From: Phycomyces blakesleeanus NRRL 1555(-)
Taxonomy: Eukaryota > Mucoromycota > Mucoromycetes > Mucorales > Phycomycetaceae
NCBI RefSeq assembly: GCF_001638985.1
Contig: NW_017265140.1
Coordinates: forward strand, 992,001 to 1,056,000
Direction: 5' to 3'
DNA: 64,000 bases
A program made the position numbers and the translations under genes. Of the stretch, positions 1 through 11,479 are shown one piece after another. How positions within the stretch are numbered: the stretch's first letter is position 1; every line of letters starts with the position of its first letter. Under the pieces are notes generated by a model. It had not been told where the DNA came from, did not search any database, and was given only the letters and a program-made list of their open reading frames with translations.

Positions 1-1606
1 AGATTCTTATAATGAACGATCAATAGTAGAATCCTGCAAGAATTTAAAAAAACGAAAAAAGGAAAAAAAGAAAAAAAAGAAAAAGCATAATGTGACGGAG
101 GTTTCTCGCAGTCCAATTAGCGTCAAGCTGGTTCCTTACTCGCTTCGATATGAAGGCAGCGAAAGAGGGGAAGGGGACATGTCGGAAGCATATTGCTTTG
201 GTAAAAGGTATATATCAAACAGGAGAAGAAATAAGAAGAAAGGTTCTTTGGCACAATTAACCTTTATAAACTCTGATCAAACTGTTTATTCAAGAGGAAT
301 ATTAGTTGAAGAAATGGTTATCAAACTGAATTAATTAAATTAACGCAATTAATATATTATTACCAATTGGATCTTTATGACCTTTAACAAGGAGTTACCA
401 AGAGCACTATGATTGTATTAAAAAGATAATATACAAAAGCAAGACACTAAATTTACAGTAGAATGTGTCTTATAATGATCTCCCTCTATCTACCCCTTTA
501 ATCGAATTTTTTTTTAAAAAAAAGATGGTTTTATTTGACTCTACTCGGTCATGGATCATAATAATTTATAATGCTGAGTGGGAGTTTTATTCTTATTTTT
601 CTCCATGCGCGTATTAAAAACTTATTAAAGCAGATGAGAAGGGGGCAAGGAGAGCAAGCATATGAGAGAAGAAGGTAGAAGTAAAGTCGGTAATATATGC
701 TTTATCAAAACAAGCATTTCGAAAGGTACGAGTAAATTTAATGACAGTGACAGGACGAAAATATATAATTAAAGAAAATCACTTCTGGTGATGAAATCAC
801 ACATCTAACTTTAATATTTCTATAATATAGCCTTGAAAGCTAATATAATTATAGTATTACATTCTAAGTAGCCGTTATAATCATATACTGTTGCAAAGGG
901 AAATCCAGAGCTTTTAATTGATGACCACTTTGGATCAAAAGATAAGACACAAAATAGAAACACTGCTCTTTGTATATTCTAAATTGCAAAAACGTGTAGT
1001 TTACTTGGATATTACTGGTTTATACCTGTAAGAGATATAGACAATTACGATATAAAATAAAAGTAATTGTGTTTAAATAAATAAGAAAGATAGTCGATAA
1101 AAACCTTGAATTTAGTTAAGAAGTATTTATTAAATACAACTGAAATGTAAATAGTACTTAGCATGTTGTTTCTGTAGTTAAGATGTCTAGCTATTCTATT
1201 TAAATTAGCTGTGATAAATTTTAACAAGGTATTGATAAATATTTGCTTTATCCAATTTAGATATTTTTTATTACTACAGGCTATTTTGAATGCTATCTAC
1301 CAGTATGTATTTATATTAAAGACGTATAAACATTTTAATACAGTGAAAGTTTGATAAAGTGATATCTCAGTCTTTTTCTGTTTTCTGCAAATTATCAATT
1401 TGTAAAGATTTGTAAAATAAAAAACCATCCAATACCCCATCTTTCTATTTATTCCCGGTTTTTAAGCTGGTACTGTTTTATTACAAAACTTATAAAAGGC
1501 AAAATAATAGAACATATACACCTAGCTAAGATATGACAATTCTTTTTCAGAAATATGGTCGAACGCTTTTTTAAAACTTAATATCAAAACAATATGCAAA
1601 AATGTA
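1..1606. other. AT-rich region with no supported gene
   Basis: No gene is supported here. A less AT-rich patch at about 91-330 stays open for 80 codons, but only from a GTG and with no recognisable domain. The purine-rich patch at 640-760 has stops in the frames I read. It may be intergenic DNA or decayed repeat. Confidence 0.5.
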
Positions 1607-1677
1607 TGCGCGGACCGGGAATCGAACCCGGGCCCTTCGCGTGGCAGGCGAAGATTATACCACTTAACCATCCGCGC
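1607..1677 (-). tRNA. tRNA-Gly (anticodon GCC)
   Basis: Read on the minus strand this is a 71-nt cloverleaf with no intron. The 7-bp acceptor stem is GCGCGGA/TCCGCGC. The anticodon stem TTCGC/GCGAA encloses the loop CTGCCAC, giving anticodon GCC. The T arm carries GGTTCGATTCC (B box), and the A box is TGGTTAAGTGG. The discriminator base is A and CCA is not encoded, as expected for a eukaryotic tRNA. The length matches the usual tRNA-Gly(GCC). It decodes GGC/GGU. Confidence 0.96.
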
Positions 1678-2400
1678 TTCATATATTTGACAAGTAATGT
1701 AATAATTTTCTTGGCCTTAATCCAAAAAACAAATTTTACCAAGTTCAGACTTTCTTTTGAAAACCTCTTTTTATTTTTCTTCAAAATTTTAATTTTAATT
1801 TTAATTTCTTTCTTCCATTTTCACAAAATCGCCCTTTTCCAAAAACTGATTTTCTGAAAATTAAAATCTTTTCCTTTTATTTTTTCCAAAATTGTTTTCT
1901 CCTTTTTCTTTTTATTTCATTCCTGTGCACTAAATGTGACATTTCCTCTCAAACATTACTTTACCAAAATTGTTAACTGAATAGTTTTTCTCTTTATTTA
2001 TAATATACTTCTTTTTAATATTTTCTTTTTCTTGTAGTTATATATTATAACTTCATCTATTTCTTCTTTCATGACAAAATATTTATATAGTTATTTTTCT
2101 TTATATTTTTATTTACGATTATCTCATTGAGTTTTATTTAGCCTATTTTTGCCATATATTTTATCCATAAAATGATATAAATATCTCTCTAAAATCAATC
2201 AATAAACAACTGTCAAATTTTTCTGATACAAGTTTTTTTCAAGATATTGCCTATTATCTCTGATTTCTCTTGTGAAATTTCTTCCGTTTTATTTTATTTT
2301 TCTGTCAAGTCTTTGTGGAAGATTGACCATCCCCTTTTATTTTATTATTTTGTCCTGATTTCTTCTTTTATTTATCTCTTAGTAAATTTACCATAGTAAA
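1678..2400. other. T-rich spacer downstream of nothing recognisable
   Basis: This is a very T-rich stretch between the tRNA gene and the left solo LTR. I see no open frame, RNA gene or repeat unit here. Confidence 0.5.
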
Positions 2401-2936
2401 TGTTGTAAATGAGTATTGACTACTGCTATAATTGAGAATAAGTCTGAAGGAAATAATATAAGGCCTCAGCTATTCCAGTCAAAGGTGTCTACTGATTACT
2501 CTATTATTTAACACACAGGTTTAGCATGCATGATAGTGATTATATTTCATATGATGATATCACCATAATATGAGATACATCAGTGGATTATTATAAGCAT
2601 AATTATAACTCATAAACACATTTACTTTCGATGTTAATACTTCATTGAGACTGCACACATTTATATAATTAATTAATCATACATTAATTATCCCAAGATC
2701 ACGTTGCTCTGATTAAGGCTCAGATAGGATCGATTATCTGACCCCAGTCATATAATTTTCCCAATCCAAAATAATATAAATAGCAGTAGTAGTTCAGTGT
2801 AGGAACCAGACCAAACTTTGATACCAAATCTTTCTCAATAAACAAAACCTATACAAGTTCTCACAAATCTTCGTTCCTAATCTCAAATCTTCAATTCTTC
2901 CTCTTAAAAACTTCTTCAACTTCAACCACCACAACA
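2401..2936 (+). repeat. Solo LTR, left copy, Ty3/gypsy-type
   Basis: This 536-bp element begins TGTTGT and ends ACAACA, so its termini are perfect inverted repeats. It is flanked by the 5-bp duplication GTAAA (2396-2400 and 2937-2941), the mark of integrase-mediated insertion followed by LTR-LTR recombination. Its first ~85 bases and its end (the CCTA-ACAAGTTCTCAC region) resemble the 631-bp LTR of the complete chromodomain element at 19181-25510, so it belongs to a related subfamily. It is close to the inverted copy at 9372-9904, matching at roughly nine in ten positions where I aligned them by eye. Confidence 0.85.
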
Positions 2937-3104
2937 GTAAATTTCCCTTTAGCTAAATCCTTTACTCTATTAAACATTTTTTTTTCATAGTTAACTCTTT
3001 AGAATTAGTATTATTTACATCACTTCTTTTAGTTTAATTATTTCTCTAATCATTCAAATTATTTACACTCTTACCTTGGTGTTAGTTTCTCTTTTTATTT
3101 CTTT

Positions 3105-3117
3105 AACTGGTCTATTT
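3105..3117. repeat. Target site duplication of the LINE, left copy
   Basis: AACTGGTCTATTT occurs here, directly beyond the poly-A end of the LINE, and again at 8439-8451, directly beyond its 5' end. A 13-bp direct repeat at both edges is the expected result of target-primed reverse transcription. Confidence 0.85.
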
Positions 3118-3279
3118 AGTTTTTTTTTGTAGGGAGCCAAAGGCCTTAGTTTATTAGTGAGCCTCTATGCTGCAAGGCAAAAGAGGAAAATCACGGCTTG
3201 TTTTTGGCTTTTATATTTTTACAATGTTTTTATATTTATATGTTTGTGGTTATATATATTGTGGAGGTATGGAAGGAAG

Positions 3280-6200
3280 CTAAAGGGGGGGGGGAAAGTC
3301 GAGAGCAAGTTTGCTCTTGAGGCAGTCGAGAAGAGAGGAAGCAGTGGAAAAGGTAGCGGAGGAGACAAAAGGAACGTGATCAAATATGAACAGCCAATGA
3401 TGGCACCATATAGCCAGCAGCGTGCAGCCAAAAATTGAGGCAGCAGAAAGAGAAGAATCGGTGCAAGGAGGGAATGTGAAGGTTTGCAAACCAGAAAGCA
3501 AGACAGTGGGTGTCGCGGTCTGGGCAAAGTACAACGTCCAGATTGACAACCATACGGACAGTTTGACCGGACACTGGAACAAAAAATGAGTTTGATTGTC
3601 CAGAGGATGAGAGCAGAGGGCACAGGATGGGTCTGGAAAAGCGGTAGGGATCCTAGAATTGAGGTGAGAACGGCAAGGAATGTTCTTGTGCAGGGCACAA
3701 AACCAAACGTTGCGGGCCCCATGCGGCAGGGGGAAGGACCAAAACCGACGAAGCTGGCAAGGGACGAGTGTGGGGCTTATGGGGCGTGCAGATTTGGAGT
3801 GGAAATTGCAGAGTAGGTGGAAAGACTGGGTGGACAAACGATGCCAAGGGATGCCGGGGACAAGAGCCGTCAAGAAAGGACGCACATCGACAGCTGTACC
3901 AGAAGGCATATCTAGCAAAGGAAACTGTATGGCACAGATTGCAGGGGGAATGGTGGCACAATACAAGACAGGGTGCAAGACAAGAGAGCAAGTGTAGAGA
4001 CGTTCGAAGAACCGGTGAAGGACAATAGGATGACAGAGTATGCGGTGGAGGGGGCATTGGGCAAGCATGCCAAAACTAGGATCTACTTCATAGGTGTCGG
4101 AAACCCGGAGATCGCGCCATGCAGATGGAAAGGGAGGGTGGTCTGGTTGTGCGGTAGTGAGATAGGAGAGAGGCAGAGAGAGACAGGTGGGGAGGTTGAC
4201 TACCACGTCAGAGAAGTTGTGAGGGAGAAGATCAATGGCAGCAAGTAGGGTGGCCAGAGGAGAGTCGAAATCACGCTGATGAGAGGATTGGAGAGATGGA
4301 AATATCAAAGGAACAAGTGGATCAGCAGATGAGGAGTTGAGGCGGAGGACATAAGAGAACCAAGGCGGGACCAGGCCAGAGGGGGACAGCGGAGAGCGGA
4401 TGAGAGGCCGGAGCCAGCGCAACTGAAGAGCAGCTTGTTGAACCTGAGGGTCAAGGACCCCTAGACCGCCGAGCCGAATAGGCTGGCAGAAAGTGCCGAG
4501 AGAAATGGGAGGAAAGGAGCAGTATTGTATAAACTTACTCATGATTGAGCAAAGTCGATGGAAAAAGGATAGAGGTACAGTGACAACTCTGAGGACGTGC
4601 CAGAGCTGAGAGAGGATGAGAGAGTTGAGCACTGTGGCACGGCCACGAATAGAGAGAGAGCAAGAGTGGTGGATATTACAGGTAGGTTCAATCTTGGAAA
4701 GAATGTTGTCACAGAAAGAATTGCGCTGAGGTAAGGATTGGATAAGAGGAAAGCCGAGATATCGCAGGGGAGTGGAGGAAGATCTGTCAGACCAGGCGGT
4801 GATGTCGAATTGTTGTAGGACAGGGTGCCATTCTGGCAGTGGAAGACCGGACAGGGAGAAAGCTTCAGTTTTATGGAGATTGATGCGAGCATTGGAGGCA
4901 TGAGAGTATGTGAGAAGATGATGATGAAGACGGGACAAGTGGGCGGTATCAGGCAGAAAGACTAGCAGATCGTCGGCATAGGCCAAGAGCTTGGTGGGCA
5001 GAGGTGGTGGAATAGCAGTGCGTGGTGATGGAGAAAATCCGGCAAAGGAAGGATCATGAATCACACGACGCAACAAAGGTTCGAATGCAAGGTTAAAGAG
5101 TACAGGAGAAAGAGGATCACACTGCCAGAGTCCACGAGCCTGAAGGAATGATCGGGATAGGTGTCCATTGACATTGATTCGAATCTGTGTAGAGAAGAAA
5201 AGTTGAGATATACAGGTAATGAGGGAAGGGGGAAAGTTGAAATGCTGCAAGACCTGGCAAAGGTAGTCAGGATAGACTCTGTTGTAAGCTTTCTCCTGAT
5301 CCAAAAGAAGGCCTATACCAGATGAACCGTCCTGTATAGCCTGTGCCATAACTAACTTGGTCAGCATGCCATTGTCAGCAATGAAGCGTCCTTAGACAAA
5401 CCCGGTCTGGAAGGGCGTAACAAGGGAGGAAGCAGCAGGCACCATGCAATGATTGATGAGGCGAGTGAACACTTTGGCATTGGTATTGATGAGAGCGATT
5501 GGGCACCAGTTGCAGAGGGAGGTGAGGTCACCTTTCTTGGGAAGAAGAGAAACGCAGGTTGATTGCCAGGACGAAGGGAACACACTGAGGGCAAGCCCAT
5601 TGTTAAATATTTGAACAAGTAAGACAGCACACATTGGATGATTCATAATTAATCGCAGAATCTCATAAGGCAGGCCATCTGGCCCAGGGCTACTGGCATT
5701 AGGAGTGCGAGTGACGCCGTCTCGGATGTCATCCAAGGTGAAGGGTTTAAGGAGGGTTGTGGAGGTAGTTTCGGAAAGAAAGAGGTCTGGTGGCAAGTGA
5801 AGGAGGAGGTTGTCGATAGCTGTCTGAGCAGGAGGGTCGGGTGTGTAAAGATCTTCATAAAATGCAGCAGCAGCTTCCATAAGATCATCGGGATCAGTGC
5901 ATAAGGTGTCGGTGAAGGGGTGGCGGAGGCTGGTTATTGTGGTTCGAGCTTGGCAAAAAGCAACTGTGCATTTCAAAAACCCAGCGGAAGTTTCGCCTTG
6001 TTCTCTCCAGTGTTTTCCGGCGCGGAGTGCTAGTATCTCGGTGCGTTCCTGTTGAACTTGCTGAAGTTGATGCTCGACGATGGGCAGCTGGAAGTTCTGA
6101 GCAGGCTGATGGCAAAATCTATGTATCAAATGGTCACGTTTACTCTGAAGCTTTACCTCCAAAGTGGCAAGTGATGGGCGGGTTATGCATGAATATGAAC

Positions 6201-7110
6201 GTGTGAAACGAGCCACTTTGACTTTGATCAGATCCCACTGTGATTGGGGGGAAATTGAAGGCAAGAGTAGTGGTATGAAGGATGAAAGACAGTTGGACAG
6301 GGAGGGGCAGAAGGAAGGGATGTTCGCCAAACGAGGGTTCGCACGCCACAAACCTCGACCAATGTGAGACAGCATAGGAAAACTAAGACAGGTACGTACA
6401 AGGCAATGATCGGTCCACAGGGGCTGAACAAATGTGATGGTGGACGAAGAGTGACAAGACACTATATCCTTGGAGGCATATATGTAGTTGATAGTCGAAG
6501 AGGAAAGGTCGCGATGAAAGGTAGGCATAGGTTGAGCGTCAGACAAAGTGACACAGTCTACAAAGTGGTTAGTGACAAAATGCAGCCATAGACGTGGTGC
6601 GAGGCCAGCACGAGAGGCATTTGCATATGAGGAATAATTAAAATCTCCTAGCATAAGAAAGCAAGAAGGAAGGGAAGGGAGAAGATGTGGGGAGGATAGG
6701 AGAGAGGTGAGAAAATCATATTGAGGACGATATGAAGCAGGGACATATAAAACGCAAATACGAAATGGGGCAAACAAATTGGAAGAGTGAACAACGGTAG
6801 CAGTAATGCAACGACCACAGAGAGAAAAAAGAGGATCAGTAAAAGAAATGAGGGGAGAGAGGGAAACCAAACCACAGTGAGGAGACCATAGTGAGTTGGA
6901 TGCTTGAAATTGAAGATGAAACGTCTGTTGAAGAGCGTCTGTGTTGGCGTGAGTTTCTTGAAGGGCAAGTATGTCTAGAGAGAGGGAGCAAAGATATCTA
7001 ATAAAGAGAGAGCGATTATTGGTGTTTCCGGACTTGACAAGTCCGTGGCAGTTCATGGAGGCTATATTAATCATAAATTTAAGAATGATCGCCATCTGCC
7101 ATCTCGTCAT
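3280..7110 (-). pseudogene. LINE ORF2: endonuclease-reverse transcriptase, one internal stop
   Basis: ORF2 makes first-strand DNA at a nicked target by target-primed reverse transcription. One frame runs 1,277 codons from the ATG at 7110, broken only by a TAA at 5392-5394 (codon 573). The N-terminal AP-endonuclease region shows QETH near residue 52, LGDFN near 155-159 and TDH near 233-235. The reverse transcriptase follows, with the first catalytic Asp in LLDQEKAY and the YADD box at about 711-714. Near the C-terminus CALC-x8-HFLFQC is the zinc-binding motif common in LINE reverse transcriptases. The stop lies inside the conserved QTGFV-GR motif at the start of the RT domain and separates endonuclease from polymerase. 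ORF2 overlaps the end of ORF1 by 32 bases in another frame. I see no RNase H domain. Confidence 0.9.
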
Positions 7111-8437
7111 CAGTTAGGATATTCTGGGAGTCTTGGTCGTCGTCGCCGTCAAAAGCGCTGGGGTGAAATTCTTCTTCGTCTTTAGTGGAGCCGGAAGTGT
7201 AGTTGGAGGGAAGAAAAGCGTTGTGGAGGGGGTGAAAGACGGGATCATACTGGGTGTTGTGTGTCTGAGGAAGAGGCAGAGTGGGGTCGAAGAGTGCGCC
7301 TGTGCGGCTGTTGTCAGTTAGTCCGTCAAGTGCAGCAAATCTGTTGGCAGACTGGCGGGGGGAAGTAGGAACAGTGGGGACAGAGGGTTGTCGCGGTGTC
7401 AAGGAATTCGTGCGGGAGGTGGTGGTAGTAGCCTGGGATCCCTCAGCCATTGTAGGTGTACTGCGAGGGGGGATCGATTTCTTGGCCGGAGGTCTGTGAG
7501 ACGCACCGGGAGTAGTCTTGCGTGGGCAATCAGGGGATTCATGTGTCGTGAGAACCTTGCAGGGTCTCTTGGAAGAGCTGGCGTCCGTGGGGGGTGCTCT
7601 GGGGCAGGCATGTTGCAAGTGACCAGTCTGGTCACAAGTGAAGCAGTGTCGGGAATCTTTGGGGTGGTCTGGACAGTTTTTGATAGCATGGCCCATAACT
7701 TTACAATAATTACAGTGAATACCCATCTGTTTCCAGGTACCTAAGAAGTACAAGTCGCCATCATACGGGATCTTGTATGAGAGTTTGGCAAGGGTGACAT
7801 CGGGGTTGGGTGGTCGTTCAAGGTAAGCAAAACCAGTGCCATAAAAAAAATTGGCATGAAGATGCAAACCGACTTCGCGGACGGTGCCATATGCAGCCAA
7901 GGCTGTTTTGATAGCCTCTTCAAGCAGAGGGGAAGGAAGGTATGGAAGCTGGGAGAGGGAGATACGCAAGATTTTTGTGCCTGGGGCAATACCCATAGAG
8001 GGGAAGTACGTTTGGCCTCCAACCAGGAAGCCTTTGGAACAGAGTTTGGTGCAGATGGTAGAATTGGTCAGGTGCAATTCGTGGATGAGTGGTTGACAAT
8101 GAGCGAATGATATTCCCAAGGTGCATGCCGTAGGAACGCTTGCTCTGAGAGCAGTCCAGAATTCAGAGGTAAGGGTGGAATCAGTTGGTGGGGTGAAGAA
8201 TACCGAATGACGAGATGTACTTTCGTGCCAGACGCGGTCCATAGATGTCGGCAAGTTAGAGAAAAGAACGACTGGTACTTGACCGGGGGCGGGAGTGGCT
8301 GTGGCGACATCGAGATATGACCTAGTGTTGGTTGTGGTAGAGGTAGTAGTAGAGGGTTGTGGAGTGGTTATATTGGCTTGACCTAGTGTTGTGGTGGACC
8401 CAATAGGTGGGTCCGGTACTTTAGCGGGAAGAGCCAT
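7079..8437 (-). CDS. LINE ORF1: RNA-binding protein with CCHC zinc knuckles
   Basis: This is a 452-residue open frame on the LINE's 5' side. The central part reads as an RNA-recognition-like region followed by two gag-type zinc knuckles, CNYCKVMGHAIKNC and CFTCDQTGHLQHAC (both CX2CX4HX4C). The N-terminus is Thr/Pro/Ser-rich and low-complexity, and the C-terminus is acidic. ORF1 proteins of LINEs coat the element RNA to form the ribonucleoprotein used for retrotransposition. The frame is intact. Its start codon lies one base inside the element's 5' edge, so the true N-terminus of the family could be longer. Confidence 0.85.
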   Translation of the reverse strand: MALPAKVPDPPIGSTTTLGQANITTPQPSTTTSTTTNTRSYLDVATATPAPGQVPVVLFSNLPTSMDRVWHESTSRHSVFFTPPTDSTLTSEFWTALRASVPTACTLGISFAHCQPLIHELHLTNSTICTKLCSKGFLVGGQTYFPSMGIAPGTKILRISLSQLPYLPSPLLEEAIKTALAAYGTVREVGLHLHANFFYGTGFAYLERPPNPDVTLAKLSYKIPYDGDLYFLGTWKQMGIHCNYCKVMGHAIKNCPDHPKDSRHCFTCDQTGHLQHACPRAPPTDASSSKRPCKVLTTHESPDCPRKTTPGASHRPPAKKSIPPRSTPTMAEGSQATTTTSRTNSLTPRQPSVPTVPTSPRQSANRFAALDGLTDNSRTGALFDPTLPLPQTHNTQYDPVFHPLHNAFLPSNYTSGSTKDEEEFHPSAFDGDDDQDSQNILTDDEMADGDHS

Positions 8438-8438
8438 G

Positions 8439-8451
8439 AACTGGTCTATTT
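8439..8451. repeat. Target site duplication of the LINE, right copy
   Basis: This is the second copy of AACTGGTCTATTT (see 3105-3117). It abuts the base before the ORF1 start codon. Confidence 0.85.
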
Positions 8452-9224
8452 GGTAACAAAGAGACTATTTTATCATCTCAATTTATCTGATATCAAACCC
8501 AAACCCTCAATTCCTCTTTTAAATTCCTCTTCTTATATACAATTATCTTTTCTTGTACATCTTCTACATATAACAACATACCACATGCGACATATTTTCC
8601 AAAGCGTAATATAATATAATATAAGCATATACATTAAATATTACTAAATGTGAACTTGTTATAGATAATGTAATATTTCAGATATAAAACAATAAAAAAA
8701 TAGAAAATTTGATAATAAAGACATATAGAGATACTTTGTGCCTATATACAAACTGCACTTTATTCATAAATAAAAAGTATTTTTTTTAATAAGAAAATAA
8801 AATATGCTCTTATTATTATATCTTAGATTTTTAAAGCTTTTCTTTACTATATTTATTTATTAGAGTATATTTACTAGTTAATTAATTATAATATTACTAT
8901 TACAATATCAAGTTATAAATTATATTTCTTTAGCTCTTAGCTATTCTTTTCTCTTTTACACTAGAGCTTTAGAACTTTCTGCTAAATTAGCTCCATATCA
9001 CTCTGACACAGTTTATTTAGAAGTATAATATACTTATTTTAATGATCTTTGATATTATTTACAGTACTAACTGTAATAATTATTAGCCTGATTACTTAAT
9101 TGCTTATATATATTTTATATGCTGATAAGATAATAGTTACTAAGCTATCCTAATATGAATATGTTTTTATATGTGATAAATTTAACATTTAAGTGTCTAG
9201 ATCACTACATCACATATAAATATA
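8452..9224. other. AT-rich spacer between LINE and LTR fragments
   Basis: With the LINE removed, this joins 2937-3117 as the original sequence between the two solo LTRs. It is extremely AT-rich with no open frame or motif I can recognise. Confidence 0.5.
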
Positions 9225-9371
9225 ATAATACTCCTAAAAGATGACTTATTATAATAAAGATTACTTAAGTATATATTGAATTACAAATATAAGAAACATA
9301 TAAATATCAGTAGTTAGTTGTATATAGAAGAAGAATTGAATTCTATTATTTTTTATTTTTTTTAAATAAAT
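9225..9371 (+). repeat. Degenerate LTR fragment, same family as the complete gypsy LTR
   Basis: The segment resembles 19600-19745 of the complete element's LTR: AATACTCCT-GATGACT, then TAAAGATTACTTAAG, then AACATATAAATATCAGTAG, in the same order and spacing with scattered substitutions. It is truncated on the left and is cut on the right by the inverted solo LTR starting at 9372. Confidence 0.7.
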
Positions 9372-9904
9372 TGTTGTGGTGGTTGAAGTTGAAGAAGTTT
9401 TTAAGAGGAAGAATTGAAGATTTGAGATTAGAAACAAAGATTCGTGAGAACTTGTGTAGGTTTTGTTTATTGAGAAAAGATTTTGTATCAAAGTTTGACG
9501 AGGTTCCTACACTGAACTACTACTGCTATTTATATTATTTTGGATTGGGAAAATTATATGACTGGGGTCAGATAATCGATCCTATCTGAGCCTTAATCAG
9601 AGCAACATGATCTTGAAATAATTAATGTATGATTAATTATATAAATGTGTGTAGTCTCAATGAAGTATTAACATCGAAAGTAAATGTGTTTATGAGTTAT
9701 AATTATGCTTATAATAATCCACTGATATATCCCATATTATGACAATATCATCATATGAAATATAATTACTATCATGCATGATAAACATGTGTGTTAAATA
9801 ATAAAGTAATGAGTAGACATCTTTGACTGAAATAGCTGAGGACTTATATTATTTTCTTCAGACTTATTTTCAATTACAGCAGTCGTAAATACTCATTTAT
9901 AACA
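9372..9904 (-). repeat. Solo LTR, right copy, inverted
   Basis: Read on the minus strand it begins TGTTATAAATGAG and ends CCACCACAACA, 533 bp, closely matching the left solo LTR (2401-2936) along its length. The shared stretch around the CAGATAGGATCGATTATCTG palindrome-like block (9568-9590 region) is almost unchanged. I cannot find a matching 5-bp duplication at its edges (TAAAT on the left, ACTCT on the right). It may therefore have lost one flank or have arrived by recombination. Confidence 0.8.
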
Positions 9905-11479
9905 ACTCTAATACCCCCAATAACCCTCATACCTTTAATAGCTCTTATAATCCCTATAACCCCAATATTTCTTATAATATCTAGAATCCTTCAAGTATTT
10001 CAAGTCTCTTAAGTTTTCAAGGTTTTTAAACTGCTAAATTCTTTGAATTATATGATGTTTTTAATACAGTTAAAGCTTGATTTAATAATTTTTTTATCTT
10101 TTTTTTTAATTTAAATAGCAATTTAATTTTTAATAATTATTATATATATTTTTAGTAAATATGATTCAAGAAACAACAAAGGTAAAAAATTAGAAAATAT
10201 TTAATTTCTATGTTATTAAGACAATATCATTAGGTTCTTCTTAAATTGAAACATATCTTATTCAATAAATTACTTTTTTATACCTTTCAAAAAGCTATCA
10301 AATAATATCTTTTAAATATCAAGCTAGTTTAAAAAAAATCTTGCCAATTTACTTGTTTTTATTCTTTCTCTCAATTAAGAACACAACTATACTGTGAGTT
10401 GCCTGAGCAAAAGTAATTCATGAAATTGCTTTAAAGATATATAACAACCAAATATAAGCCGTGCACAGAGATATCTTCTTTTCTTTATAATAGTTTTAAA
10501 AGTACAAACTAAAGTCACGTTCAGAGTATCCTATGTTCTTTTTAATAACATGTATAATGATAAGAGTTTTAGTAAGAGTTCATATCTTAATAATAAATTT
10601 ACCAAGATATTAAAGTGAACGAAACACAAATAAAAGCAAAAGAAAAGAAAAAGGAGGAGCAGTTACTTCATTAAATATAAATTTAAAAAAATGTGAGAAA
10701 AAATAAAAATAAAAATTTATTGCGTTTTTTAAGAAAATCAGAAATATCGAGTTTAAATAAAAAGCTATATAGAATATAAAGTTTGTGTTTATAAAATGTT
10801 AGATCTTGTTGCTTATCATAGCAAGTAATTCTTCAAGGTACTTACTGTGTGCTTTACAACAATAGTCTACATATGTTCTCAGGTAACTAACCAAGTCATA
10901 CATTATATATTATGAAAATCATTTTTTTTCTTTAAAAGGCCCATTATATTTTAAATGGGAAGAACTATTTATTAAGATGAAATTAGTGAAAAAGAAATAT
11001 TCACATTTCACTGTGTAAGTTAAATTCTTCACCCCATTTTCCTCTTCTTTACATCAAAAGAAAGAATTACACAAAAATACAGCGACAGCAAATAGGAAAG
11101 CACAGAACTTCTTGTAAAGCACTTAAAAAATATCACTTTGAATAGCTTAAGCAAATACTTGTTCTTCCATTTATATTTATTATATAAAAATAAATTGAAA
11201 GATGTAGAGTTTATTTTATTTCATATAGAAAAAGAATACTATATATAAAATATTTACTTTTATTTAATAATATAATACTTTTAATATATATATATATTCG
11301 AGTTTAATTTAAAATGATATTAAAGAAGTGTAAAAGTCAGAGGAAAAAGTAATAATAGTATAATTTGACATCTACAAAAACAGATTAGAAATCACAACAG
11401 AAAATAAAAATAATTTTTTAATTTTTAATTTTTGTTTGAAAATTTAAATACACTAATAAAACTATTTTACATTATTAAA
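9905..11479. other. AT-rich intergenic region
   Basis: No gene, RNA gene or repeat unit is recognisable. The composition is strongly AT-rich throughout. Confidence 0.5.

Larger units (their letters stand above)
3118..8438 (-). mobile_element. Non-LTR retrotransposon (LINE, APE endonuclease type)
   Basis: This is a 5.3-kb LINE on the minus strand. From its 5' end it holds ORF1 (nucleic-acid binding, two zinc knuckles) overlapping ORF2 (AP-like endonuclease, reverse transcriptase, C-terminal CCHC). A ~150-bp 3' UTR follows, ending in a nine-A tail (seen as T at 3120-3128). Matching 13-bp target duplications lie immediately outside. Its base composition is clearly richer in G and C than the AT-rich flanks. 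The 5' edge falls one base before the ORF1 ATG, so either a leader was lost at insertion or the leader is minimal. One in-frame stop interrupts ORF2. Domain order resembles L1/Tx1-like fungal LINEs; clade assignment needs a tree. Confidence 0.92.

Noticed and set aside
92..334. 80-codon frame at the left edge
   Set aside because: It starts with GTG, has no domain, and has no splice context.
1584..1857. Open frames overlapping the tRNA gene
   Set aside because: They are shadows of the tRNA and a T-rich flank, with no coding signature.
3157..4248. Plus-strand open frames opposite LINE ORF2
   Set aside because: They are antisense to a well-supported reverse transcriptase frame and have no domains.
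2401..9904. The two inverted LTR-like repeats as terminal inverted repeats of one DNA transposon or Maverick-like element
   Set aside because: The left copy has its own 5-bp GTAAA duplication and LTR-type TGTTGT/ACAACA ends. The interior holds only a LINE with its own duplication. Independent solo LTRs explain the data better.
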